A DNA stretch of 64,000 nucleotides from an uncultured Flavobacteriaceae bacterium (lineage in GTDB: Bacteria; Bacteroidota; Bacteroidia; Flavobacteriales; Flavobacteriaceae): assembly GCA_943789465.1 (NCBI GenBank), contig CALSUF010000002.1:496001-560000 (forward strand), read 5' to 3'. Of this stretch, positions 56,801 through 64,000 are shown piece after piece. The position numbers were made by a program, and so were the translations under genes. How positions within the stretch are numbered: position 1 is the stretch's first letter; the number at the start of each line of letters is the position of its first letter. The notes below the pieces were generated by a model, which saw only the letters and a list, made by a program, of their open reading frames with translations, was not told the origin of the DNA and did no database searches.

Positions 56801-58676
56801 AACAGACTCCAATTGCTTTTCTACGGGTACTTTTGAAATTAACATTGTACCCTTTCCTGTTTATAATGACACTGTCAATATTGATGTTATTGGGTGTGAT
56901 GCCGACGAAATTGATGGTAAAATAGATATTGATCTCAACACGGTCATCAATACTTTGACACAAGGAATCACCCCAACTCCAGTAATTTCGTTTTTTACAA
57001 CTTTGAGTAATGCCGAAAACAATACAGATGCACTTCCATTAAATTATGAAAATACAAGCAATCCACAAACTCTTTATATTAGAATTGAAAACAGTACAAA
57101 TGGATGTTATCTGACAGATAATTTTGGAATTAATGTGTTGTCAACTCCTAAAGTTAGACAAGTTAACAACCTCACACAATGCGATACGGACTATGATGGA
57201 CTCACTGTTTTTAACTTCGAAGATTTTGAAATTGAGATTTTTGATGTCCGACAAAGTTATCTCGTTACATCTTATTTTAACAGCTTAGAAGCACTTGAAA
57301 ATGGAAATCCTGAAATCAATGATATTACAGCATTCCAAACAACCTCCAACCCACAAACAATTTATATCAAAGTATTGAATACAGCAACACAATGTTATAC
57401 AACGGCACCCCTCACGCTCACTGCAATTTTACCCCCTACTTTTAATCCGATCTCTGAATTTATGATTTGTGACACGGATACTAGAACGTTTGATTTATCA
57501 AACATAAACAATACTCTAACTTCAGAGATACAAAATATTATCATTGATTATTTTGACTCCTTGATAGACGCTGAAAATGAACTTAATCCTGTTACAATTT
57601 TAAACTTCAAATTGGGCATTACTCCACTCTTCGTAAGAATTCAAAATAGCTCAACAAATTGTTTTTACATTCACAATTTTAACTTTATTGCCAATCCACT
57701 TCCAATCGCAAATAAACCTCCAAATTTAGAAGATTGTGATGATAATTTTGACGGAGAGTTAGACTTTGATATATCCTCGCAAACGCCCATAATTTTAGGA
57801 ACTCAAAACTCCGCTAATTTTACCGTTTCCTATTATGAAAATATGGCAGATGGTGAATCAGATAACTCCCCATTAAATTTGATTGTTAAAGTTATTAACT
57901 CAAAAACTATCATTGCTAAAATTATAAATAATACAACGCAATGCATAAACTATACTTCCTTTGACATCAATGTAAACCCCTTACCAATTGTAGATATCCC
58001 TAACCAAGTGATTTGTTTAGACAATTTGCCACTAATTGTGAGTGCCAACACATTTAATAATGGAGACACTTACCTATGGTCTACTGGAGAAACTACCAAT
58101 GAAATTGTGATTGATACTATTGGTTCATACTTTGTGAGTGTGACTACCTCAAAAGGCTGTGTGAACAGTTCTAATTTTGAAGTGATTATTTCAGAAGCTG
58201 CTTCTATTGAATTTACAGAAATCTTAAATTTCACAGACCCCAATTCTATTACCGTTTCTATAAGTAATGGTATTGGAGATTATCGTTATAAATTAGATAA
58301 TGGGCCCCTCCAAAATTCAAACTTTTTCAACTATGTAACTTTAGGACACCATACCATTACAGTTGTGGATTTAAATGGCTGTCGTGAAGCAACCAAAGAA
58401 GTACTTGTCATAAATGCACAAAAAATTTTCACCCCAAATAATGATACCTATTTTGATACCTGGAATATTATTGGAATCGAGACACTTCCAGAATCCATTA
58501 TTTACGTATTTGACCGATTTGGTAAACTTCTAACAACATTAACTCACAATTCAGCAGGTTGGGACGGTACTTACAGAGGCTATGAAATGCCCGCAACTGA
58601 TTACTGGTTTTTAGCAAAAATTAAAACACCTACCGAAGAGTTTGAATACAAAGGACATTTTGCACTTAAAAGATGA
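53868..58676 (+). CDS. Giant T9SS-exported repeat protein with choice-of-anchor L domain
   Basis: A 1602-residue protein with a signal peptide (IVLIAFFIPYYCAQAQ), a choice-of-anchor L domain (about 25-265, WGTDSDLLGELGITNTFNAT, FEYILASEEYFQLDY), an immunoglobulin-like unit (about 270-340), eleven tandem units of about 90 residues (about 345-1375), another immunoglobulin-like unit, and the C-terminal sorting domain (about 1520-1602, IFTPNNDTYFDTWNIIG). Each unit begins with an acidic loop of the form CD-x-D-x-DG, which suggests calcium binding, and includes FY-x-S/T-x3-A strands. It is probably an extended surface stalk or adhesin. The function is unknown. Confidence 0.88.
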   Translation: MVKLKIVLIAFFIPYYCAQAQIVEINSNISVDELIKSHLFEGCIEVSNVSSNVNGSINGLTSFGTFTKSTSNFPLDNGIILSTGNANSAGNSVNTNDLNEGDENWGTDSDLLGELGITNTFNATSIEFDFISAIDKVTFEYILASEEYFQLDYICDNIDSFVFLIRKASSTEPYTNIATVGIENDPISPRFIHPEIFGFCEAVNESFFDDYLVGDTNFDGRSVPIISTANVTPNTLYHAKLIIADGNDQNFDSSVFIKTSVVLPKLELGNAINSCANSVDLNADIGVTPATYDWYFNNILILADGGSTFSATQTGNYKVKVTIPLNETECTHEDTISVTLSSVQTINSVPDYALCDPNGDGVEMFNLSTKNSDVLAAAPPASYTISYHLTLATAEANTSPITSIQNTSNPQIIYVRLEDDNTGCLAYEPINLVVNTIPTIPDLVPFVVCDNDAVRDQNTNLNITSFDTTITNGNTNLGVSYHTSIANAALGSNPLPSNYSDSSVQLFARIFNVNTGCFNTTPIDIEVYNTPELSTEPIFLDACDPDHDGFASFDLETTLPLMIMDLTGLSASFYSSLADAQTENDPILDPTDYTNISIQEQVVYVRVEDDVSGCFSVRSFEIHTNLLLSQTDLRDLEFCDQDGDDMYTIDLNSISEKIKNMLLGLTITYYETLNDQNSNNPITTSNYTFTGPTLTLFLDIENSSCLEQAEINFSLTDVVQFTNISDQRICDTDSDGFTILNLNNFDTAVTGNQSGFQVHYYETISNAENNTGALPNNYTNISNPQTIFVSITENATTCTDISSFEISVIPAAVINPPSPIVICDDDDGFSIINLESLIPSLTNSPNNVDISFFTSLNKATIDDDPITTTTTFNAQTQTLYIRIEETVTSLRCPIITPLSITVNTLPNIPLIENYDVCVDSSTIPMFLMNTKDIEILNGQSGKEVFYYEDASFTQLIDKNQAYTGSNFPQTIFIKVDNTTDSNCFSTGTFEINIVPFPVYNDTVNIDVIGCDADEIDGKIDIDLNTVINTLTQGITPTPVISFFTTLSNAENNTDALPLNYENTSNPQTLYIRIENSTNGCYLTDNFGINVLSTPKVRQVNNLTQCDTDYDGLTVFNFEDFEIEIFDVRQSYLVTSYFNSLEALENGNPEINDITAFQTTSNPQTIYIKVLNTATQCYTTAPLTLTAILPPTFNPISEFMICDTDTRTFDLSNINNTLTSEIQNIIIDYFDSLIDAENELNPVTILNFKLGITPLFVRIQNSSTNCFYIHNFNFIANPLPIANKPPNLEDCDDNFDGELDFDISSQTPIILGTQNSANFTVSYYENMADGESDNSPLNLIVKVINSKTIIAKIINNTTQCINYTSFDINVNPLPIVDIPNQVICLDNLPLIVSANTFNNGDTYLWSTGETTNEIVIDTIGSYFVSVTTSKGCVNSSNFEVIISEAASIEFTEILNFTDPNSITVSISNGIGDYRYKLDNGPLQNSNFFNYVTLGHHTITVVDLNGCREATKEVLVINAQKIFTPNNDTYFDTWNIIGIETLPESIIYVFDRFGKLLTTLTHNSAGWDGTYRGYEMPATDYWFLAKIKTPTEEFEYKGHFALKR
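54900..58000 (+). repeat. Eleven tandem ~270-bp units encoding acidic ~90-residue modules
   Basis: At the protein level, each module opens with variants of ALCDPNGDGVEMFNL, VVCDNDAV, ACDPDHDGFASFDL, FCDQDGDDMYTIDL, RICDTDSDGFTILNL, VICDDDDGFSIINL, VCVDSSTIPMFLMN, GCDADEIDGKIDIDL, QCDTDYDGLTVFNF, MICDTDTRTFDL and DCDDNFDGELDFDI. A strand of the type NPQTIYVRLED and a Cys near the end follow. DNA identity between modules is low, so they are old duplications, not recent slippage. The two upstream genes hold four and two related modules. Confidence 0.8.
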
Positions 58677-58698
58677 TTTTTAAGTATGTAAAAATTAA

Positions 58699-58706
58699 TA
58701 TCTTTG
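58699..58706 (+). promoter_or_regulatory. -7 promoter element for the fourth T9SS gene
   Basis: TATCTTTG matches TAnnTTTG and lies 16 bases before the ATG at 58723. Confidence 0.5.
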
Positions 58707-58722
58707 AGTAACCTAAGTTTTT

Positions 58723-60513
58723 ATGATACATAAACTAAATATTATTTTTTTTAGTGTAGCTTTTTTACTATTTGATCTATTGCCTGCTCAAAATATTTCT
58801 TTATTCAACCAATTAAATGGACGGTTAGACTATACCGCAATTGGAAACACCCTTAATACGTCTGAAAACAACAGTTCTTTAAACTGTATTATAAATACAG
58901 CCTCTTCAGCTTCCTTAAATTTATCTACTTCACAAACCATTGAAGCCGCATACCTTTACTGGGCAGGTTCAGGGCCTGGCGATTTTAATGTAACCCTTAA
59001 CACTAGCGAAATCACTCCCTCAAGAACCTTCGCTTATACACTAGACTCAACACGTCAATTTTTTGCTGCTTTTGCCGATGTAACCACTTTAGTTCAAGCC
59101 GAAGGAAATGGTCTGTATACCCTCAGTAATTTAGAAAATATTGATATTTCAGATCCATATTGCTCCACAGGTACAAACTTTGCGGGTTGGGCCATAACTA
59201 TTATCTACTCAGACCCTCTTCTACCACTCAATCAATTAAACATCTATGATGGCTTAGAGAGTGTGCCCGATAGTATAAATATTGAACTGAACAATCTTAA
59301 TGTTATGGATACTAATGGTGCTAAAATTGGTTTCATAGCATGGGAAGGCGATGTTGGCATAGCAGTAAATGAATCCCTAACGATGAACGGCATAACTCTT
59401 AGTAATCCACCTCTTAATCCTTCTAATAATGCTTTTAATGGCACCAATAGTTTTACGAACAATTCCAATATGTATAATATGGATATTGATGTATATCCAA
59501 TTGAAAACACCATCAATGTAGGAGACATTTCTGCAACTATACAACTAACTTCTGGTCAGGATTTAGTAATGGTAAATAATATCATAACCGTACTAAACAG
59601 TCAACTTCCCGATGCTACTGTCAGTATTGACTCTGTCTACCAAGACTGTAATCCTCGTGAATTAACCGTTGAATACACTGTAAATAATCTGAACTCAACA
59701 CATTTATTACCTGCAAATACACCTATCGCATTTTATGCCGACGCAGTTCTCATAGCGCAATCTCAAACCATAAACGACATTCTCGTAAATGGCTCCGAAT
59801 CAAACATAATCAGTTTTGATGTTGATTCCTCGATTTTAAATACAATAGACCTTACAATTGTGGTGGATGATACTGGTGTGGGAAATGGAATTATAACCGA
59901 AATTAGTGAAACAAACAATACGGCTATTACTTCAATTGACTTTTTAAAATCTTCTGAACCAACACCATTAAGTCCTTTAATTGGTTGTAACTTTGGGAAT
60001 AACGAAGCTGTTTTTAATCTACTTAATGCTTTAAATGAAGTAAGCCCTTCTTTCGAAATAGAAACTGCGATTTTTTACCAATCCTTAGAAGACTTGGTTG
60101 GTGATCTAGGTGCTTTGATAGATCCTTCGCAATTCATCAATGCGAATGGTATTGAAACCATATACTTCAGGTTAGATGCAGACCCCTGTTATGAAATTTT
60201 TTCAGTGAACTTAGAGGTCACCAACTGTGACCCCACCATCCCACAGGGTTTTTCACCCAACGAAGATGGTTACAATGACTGGTTTAATATAGATGGGCTC
60301 TATGATATATATTTACAGCATGAACTCTTAATATTTAATCGATTTGGAACTCTCATTTTCAAAGGGGATAATGATTTTAAATGGGATGGAAAAGCCAATT
60401 ACGGACCGCTTAAAGGAGACAACCTTCTTGCTGTTGGAACCTATTTTTATGTGTTGCATTTGAATGTTCCAAATTCAAAACCTAGATCTGGTTGGGTTTA
60501 CATGAATTATTAA
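58723..60513 (+). CDS. T9SS-exported protein with C-terminal gliding-type sorting domain
   Basis: A 596-residue protein with a signal peptide (about residues 1-22, FSVAFLLFDLLPAQNIS). The first domain (about 25-290, IEAAYLYWAGSGPGDFNVTL, GTNFAGWAITIIYSDPLLPL) is beta-rich, a type seen in secreted proteins that describe surface or structural domains. A CARDB-like stretch follows (about 300-410, VEYTVNNLNS, VVDDTGVGNGIITEISETNN). The C-terminal 85 residues are the CHU_C/type B sorting domain (PQGFSPNEDGYNDWFNIDGL, FNRFGTLIF). It has its own promoter element. It shares the sorting domain with the three preceding proteins but not their repeats. Confidence 0.85.
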   Translation: MIHKLNIIFFSVAFLLFDLLPAQNISLFNQLNGRLDYTAIGNTLNTSENNSSLNCIINTASSASLNLSTSQTIEAAYLYWAGSGPGDFNVTLNTSEITPSRTFAYTLDSTRQFFAAFADVTTLVQAEGNGLYTLSNLENIDISDPYCSTGTNFAGWAITIIYSDPLLPLNQLNIYDGLESVPDSINIELNNLNVMDTNGAKIGFIAWEGDVGIAVNESLTMNGITLSNPPLNPSNNAFNGTNSFTNNSNMYNMDIDVYPIENTINVGDISATIQLTSGQDLVMVNNIITVLNSQLPDATVSIDSVYQDCNPRELTVEYTVNNLNSTHLLPANTPIAFYADAVLIAQSQTINDILVNGSESNIISFDVDSSILNTIDLTIVVDDTGVGNGIITEISETNNTAITSIDFLKSSEPTPLSPLIGCNFGNNEAVFNLLNALNEVSPSFEIETAIFYQSLEDLVGDLGALIDPSQFINANGIETIYFRLDADPCYEIFSVNLEVTNCDPTIPQGFSPNEDGYNDWFNIDGLYDIYLQHELLIFNRFGTLIFKGDNDFKWDGKANYGPLKGDNLLAVGTYFYVLHLNVPNSKPRSGWVYMNY

Positions 60514-60542
60514 CTTGTTTTTAAAAAGATTTTTAAACACTT

Positions 60543-60574
60543 TTTGCACTAGCGCTTTCTTTGCATTAGCTTTG
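60543..60574 (+). promoter_or_regulatory. Promoter of uvrB, possibly giving a leaderless transcript
   Basis: TTTG at 60543-60546 and TAGCTTTG at 60567-60574 are separated by 20 bases, matching the Bacteroidota -33/-7 pattern. The ATG at 60580 starts only five bases after the -7 element, so the transcript could begin at or within a base or two of the start codon. Confidence 0.55.
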
Positions 60575-60579
60575 CAAGT

Positions 60580-62583
60580 ATGCAATTTAATCTTACATCT
60601 GATTTCAAACCTACTGGAGACCAACCTGCAGCAATAAAGCAATTAGTTTCAGGAATTGAGTCCGAAGAAAAATACCAAACACTTTTAGGTGTAACAGGGT
60701 CTGGAAAAACATTTACAGTTGCCAATATCATTCAACAAGTGCAGCGTCCTACCCTAGTGTTAGCCCATAACAAAACTCTTGCCGCACAACTGTATTCAGA
60801 ATTCAAACAGTTTTTTCCTGAAAATGCCGTTGAATATTTTGTGTCTTATTACGATTATTACCAACCAGAAGCCTATATTCCTGTTTCTGGGACCTATATA
60901 GAAAAAGATTTATCCATTAACGAAGAGATTGAAAAACTGCGTTTAAGCACCACTTCTTCCTTACTATCAGGTCGAAGAGATGTAATCGTCATCGCTTCTG
61001 TTTCGTGCTTATATGGTATTGGTAACCCTGTTGAATTTCAGAAAAATGTCATCAGTCTAAAAACCAATGAAGTCATTTCGAGAACGGCACTACTACATAA
61101 GCTCGTGCAAAGTTTATATTCTAGAACCGAAGGCGAGTTTAATCATGGTAACTTTAGAATTAAAGGAGATACCGTGGATGTATTTCCGAGTTATGCCGAT
61201 TATGGATTTAGAATTCACTTTTTTGGAGATGAAATAGAAGCCATTGAAGCCTTTGATGTCAATAACAATAAAGTCATCGAAGTCTATGAAGGCATCACGA
61301 TTTATCCTGCGAATATGTTTGTTACTTCACCTGATATTTTACAAAATGCCATCAAAGACATTCAAGATGATTTAGTCAAACAACACGATTATTTCAAAGA
61401 CATTGGAAAACACCTCGAAGCGAAACGATTGAAAGAACGCACAGAATTTGATTTAGAAATGATTCGAGAATTGGGCTATTGTTCAGGAATTGAAAACTAT
61501 TCACGCTACTTGGATGGTCGAGCACCAGGAACACGTCCCTTTTGTTTATTAGATTATTTTCCGAGTGATTCACTCATGGTGATTGATGAAAGTCACGTGA
61601 CCATATCTCAAGTCCATGCGATGTATGGTGGCGATCGCAGTCGAAAAGAAAACTTAGTAGAATACGGATTTCGTTTGCCTGCAGCAATGGACAATAGACC
61701 CTTAAAATTTGAAGAATTTGAAAGCCTTCAAAATCAAGTATTATATGTCAGTGCCACTCCCGCAGATTATGAATTAGAAAAATCCGACGGTGTTTTTGTA
61801 GAACAAGTGATACGTCCAACCGGGCTATTAGACCCCATTATAGAAGTCCGACCGAGTCTGAATCAAATTGACGATTTGATTGAAGAAATTCAACAACGCG
61901 TCGAAAAAGACGAACGAACATTGGTCACTACTCTAACCAAACGAATGGCAGAAGAGTTGACCAAATATCTGGCACGTATTCAAATTCGCTGTCGCTATAT
62001 CCATAGTGATGTGGATACCTTGGAACGGGTTGAAATTATGCAAGATTTACGTAAAGGGATATTTGATGTGCTTGTAGGTGTCAACTTATTAAGAGAAGGT
62101 TTAGACCTTCCAGAAGTCTCATTAGTCGTGATTTTAGATGCCGATAAAGAAGGGTTTTTACGTTCGGCACGTTCACTCACGCAAACCGTAGGGCGTGCAG
62201 CGAGACATCTTAACGGACGTGCTATTATGTATGCAGACAAAATTACCAAAAGCATGCAAAAAACCATTGATGAAACAGAGTACCGTCGAGAAAAACAAAT
62301 TGCCTACAATACCAAACACAAACTCGTACCTAAAGCGCTTAATAAAAGTTTAAACAATGCACTGACTAAGAACTCGGTGAGTAGTTATTATTACGAACAA
62401 GAAGCGCTCAAAGCGGCAGAACCGGAAAATGCATACTTGGCAGCACCTGAATTAGAACAAAAAATTAGAGATACCCGAAAGCTCATGGAGTCGGCAGCAA
62501 AAGATTTGGATTTCTTACATGCTGCACAGTTTAGAGATCAAATTAAAGACTACCAAAAAAAGTTGGAAGCGTTGAAAACTTAA
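60580..62583 (+). CDS. uvrB: UvrABC excinuclease subunit B
   Basis: A 667-residue nucleotide-excision repair helicase that verifies DNA damage with UvrA and recruits UvrC. It shows Walker A GVTGSGKTFTVANI (about residues 38-51), the beta-hairpin YYDYYQPEAYIP, DESHVTISQVHAMYGGDRSR, LREGLDLPEVSLVVILDADK, motif VI QTVGRAARH, and the C-terminal UVR domain (LEQKIRDTRKLMESAAKDLDFLHAAQFRDQIK) that contacts UvrC. Length matches the family. Confidence 0.97.
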   Translation: MQFNLTSDFKPTGDQPAAIKQLVSGIESEEKYQTLLGVTGSGKTFTVANIIQQVQRPTLVLAHNKTLAAQLYSEFKQFFPENAVEYFVSYYDYYQPEAYIPVSGTYIEKDLSINEEIEKLRLSTTSSLLSGRRDVIVIASVSCLYGIGNPVEFQKNVISLKTNEVISRTALLHKLVQSLYSRTEGEFNHGNFRIKGDTVDVFPSYADYGFRIHFFGDEIEAIEAFDVNNNKVIEVYEGITIYPANMFVTSPDILQNAIKDIQDDLVKQHDYFKDIGKHLEAKRLKERTEFDLEMIRELGYCSGIENYSRYLDGRAPGTRPFCLLDYFPSDSLMVIDESHVTISQVHAMYGGDRSRKENLVEYGFRLPAAMDNRPLKFEEFESLQNQVLYVSATPADYELEKSDGVFVEQVIRPTGLLDPIIEVRPSLNQIDDLIEEIQQRVEKDERTLVTTLTKRMAEELTKYLARIQIRCRYIHSDVDTLERVEIMQDLRKGIFDVLVGVNLLREGLDLPEVSLVVILDADKEGFLRSARSLTQTVGRAARHLNGRAIMYADKITKSMQKTIDETEYRREKQIAYNTKHKLVPKALNKSLNNALTKNSVSSYYYEQEALKAAEPENAYLAAPELEQKIRDTRKLMESAAKDLDFLHAAQFRDQIKDYQKKLEALKT

Positions 62584-62632
62584 CAATTTAACATGGTAAG
62601 TAGCTATTATTTCTTGCTAAAACACAATTTAA

Positions 62633-62672
62633 TAATTCTTAAAAAATAATTGCTTTTCTTATTTAAGAATTA
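62633..62672 (-). terminator. AT-rich inverted repeat at the 3' end of the PNGase F-like gene
   Basis: TAATTCTTAAA (62633-62643) pairs with TTTAAGAATTA (62662-62672). The second arm lies inside the last codons of the minus-strand gene. The stem is all A/T except one pair per arm and the tail is not a clear T-run, so terminator function is doubtful. Confidence 0.3.
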
Positions 62673-64000
62673 GTTTTTTTGTGCCTAAACCATATTTATT
62701 TTTCATGCTTATAAAATAGATACCGCTTGTTAAATCACTGAGGTCAAAATCGTGATTAATTAATTCTTCTTTAGTGTTAAAATGAAACGATTTCACTTGT
62801 TTACCTTCAATGGTTAAAACTCTAACTTTTGTTTCCGCATCTTGAATAGATGATTGAATAGAAAACTTCCCATTGGTTGGGTTAGGATAGATTGATAAAT
62901 CATACGTTTCACTATTCTCAAAACTATTAACCCCAAGAGGCACACTAAAAATTAATGGTTCATCACTCTTGCTAATAACGTGAACATCTACCTTATAGTA
63001 AGGGTTAAATTGATTATCACAATCATAACAACCAGAAATCGTTGCTTCATCACAATCGGAATTATTTGGATGACACAAATCTACATAGTCTGGGTGAAAT
63101 CGATAATCCAAATCAAAAGAAGATCCTATATAAGCAGAAAGGTCATATATATCGGGACGCGCTATTGATCCCGGACACCCGCCGGCTCTATTAAATCGCC
63201 AAGTTCCTAGTTGATCTGAACAATTGTCTGGATTTGGATCACAAGTATTCCATAAATTTTGTATGAACGCTTGTTCATTATTAATATCTAAATAATGAGT
63301 TGCCTCAAAAAATTGAGCAGCATTTTGAGTGTTAGTTTCACCCCAATTATGACCCGTGGTAGATACTGATAAATACGATTCTTGGATCCCATTAGGAACA
63401 GCTATATTATTAGTTTCAACTGGTTGTAAGTTTGAAGGATCTCCAAAATCATAATCAGCATCCCAAATTTCTGTAACAGAAGAATAGTCATAATTTGGTA
63501 TCCCTTGAATATACTCTAAATCTAGAGACAATTGCCAACCACCTGATCCCCATGTATCAATAAATACTCTAAATTCAACTTCTCCCTGTAACAGCGAATT
63601 ATAATTAGTGAGGTCGGTAACATGATTGCAACCAATTCCATAAGGAGTAACATACCTTATAATCTGAATCCAATTTCCATTAGGTGCTTTAATTTCAATG
63701 TGTGATAATCGATCCCAGTCATCACATCCTCCATCAATTTCTGGACATTCCACTGTCAGAGTTGCATTTATTGTGTCAAAAGCCCCCACAGACTGTGGCA
63801 AAGTATAAGTTCCGTAATGCCATTTACTATCAGTATCCACTGTATATTCAATAATGACACCGTTTAAAGTCTCTACATTGATTGACGAAGAGTTTTGTAC
63901 TACTACTATGGTTCTAGAAATGGTCGTTGTGCCACCAGTATTGGTAGTTGCAATAATTTGAATATCATGGGATCCATAAGCAGAAGGTGTCCACAAAAAA
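62659..64000 (-). CDS. PNGase F-like secreted protein with T9SS type A sorting domain (5' end cut)
   Basis: The frame is open to the window edge, so the N-terminus and any signal peptide are missing. The central part matches the two-domain PNGase F fold of Elizabethkingia meningoseptica: ECPEIDGGCDDWDRLSHIEI aligns with ECPNKTCDEWDRY, then RYVTPYGIG, FIDTWGSGG and AGGCPGSIA with AGWCPGMA. The key Asp (Asp60 in PNGase F, CDDWDR) is kept, but the positions of Glu118 and Glu206 read Asp (FIDTW) and Gln (AAQFFEATH). The C-terminal 80 residues (IYPNPTNGKFSIQ...KKLIL) are a T9SS type A sorting signal. It is probably secreted; amidase activity is uncertain. Confidence 0.82.
   Translation of the reverse strand, partial: FLWTPSAYGSHDIQIIATTNTGGTTTISRTIVVVQNSSSINVETLNGVIIEYTVDTDSKWHYGTYTLPQSVGAFDTINATLTVECPEIDGGCDDWDRLSHIEIKAPNGNWIQIIRYVTPYGIGCNHVTDLTNYNSLLQGEVEFRVFIDTWGSGGWQLSLDLEYIQGIPNYDYSSVTEIWDADYDFGDPSNLQPVETNNIAVPNGIQESYLSVSTTGHNWGETNTQNAAQFFEATHYLDINNEQAFIQNLWNTCDPNPDNCSDQLGTWRFNRAGGCPGSIARPDIYDLSAYIGSSFDLDYRFHPDYVDLCHPNNSDCDEATISGCYDCDNQFNPYYKVDVHVISKSDEPLIFSVPLGVNSFENSETYDLSIYPNPTNGKFSIQSSIQDAETKVRVLTIEGKQVKSFHFNTKEELINHDFDLSDLTSGIYFISMKNKYGLGTKKLILK

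Noticed and set aside
49500-58000. Recent microsatellite or slippage repeats in the T9SS genes
   Set aside because: The modules are alike only at the protein level with low DNA identity, so they are old domain duplications.

Overview
The window is chromosomal DNA of a low-GC member of the Bacteroidota, almost certainly a (probably marine) Flavobacteriaceae. The evidence is: type IX secretion system (T9SS) cargo proteins with gliding-type C-terminal domains; flavobacterial families such as DUF5606, DUF349 and a cyclophilin-FKBP fusion; start regions without Shine-Dalgarno sequences; and repeated matches to the Bacteroidota promoter element TAnnTTTG. Most of the window is ordinary housekeeping DNA. 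No rRNA, tRNA, CRISPR array or intact insertion sequence was seen.

Layout. 1-4.2 kb: two tandem DUF368 (undecaprenyl-phosphate translocase type) genes, aroE and a large DUF349 protein. 4.2-14.3 kb, minus strand: mnmA-nitronate monooxygenase-mazG, pyrG-yidC, a dual immunophilin and recQ. 14.4-17.4 kb, plus strand: kdsD, tatC, an AhpD-like protein and lptB, an envelope-biogenesis run. 17.4-19 kb: DUF808 and pssA on the minus strand. 19-28.4 kb: a PorV-like barrel, a DUF4105 membrane protein, an ABC-F ATPase, a corrinoid adenosyltransferase, DUF2795 and secA. 28.5-28.9 kb: a decayed tyrosine recombinase, followed by a lipoprotein esterase. 29.9-36.4 kb: M23 peptidase, meaB, a PAP2/MATE operon, def-DUF5606, ruvX and dapD. 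36.5-41.4 kb: a small surface-glycan cluster (TupA-like ATP-grasp, Stealth phosphotransferase, WaaP-like kinase, CDP-glycerol-transferase-like protein, WaaE-like glycosyltransferase). 41.4-47.9 kb: tsaC, cca, ctaA, a pRiA4b ORF-3 family protein, an unknown protein and an ABC-2 exporter. 48-60.5 kb: four consecutive T9SS cargo proteins, three of them built from about 90-residue repeats. 60.6 kb to the end: uvrB and a PNGase F-like secreted protein cut by the window edge.

How the genes work together. Envelope construction is the main theme: lipid-carrier recycling (DUF368), Kdo precursor supply (kdsD), LPS export (lptB), phospholipid synthesis (pssA), inner-membrane insertion and export (yidC, secA, tatC), surface-glycan decoration, and large T9SS surface proteins. 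The corrinoid adenosyltransferase and MeaB would both serve an adenosylcobalamin-dependent mutase that lies outside the window.

Quality caution. Four genes (DUF349, tatC, ctaA and the unknown gene at 45.1-46.1 kb) carry single-base indels that break otherwise well-preserved reading frames. Either the sequence contains indel errors or several of these genes really are disrupted. No clear-cut new system was found. The best candidates for follow-up are the phosphate-rich glycan cluster, the PNGase F-like protein with altered active-site residues, the repeat-built T9SS array and the integrase scar.
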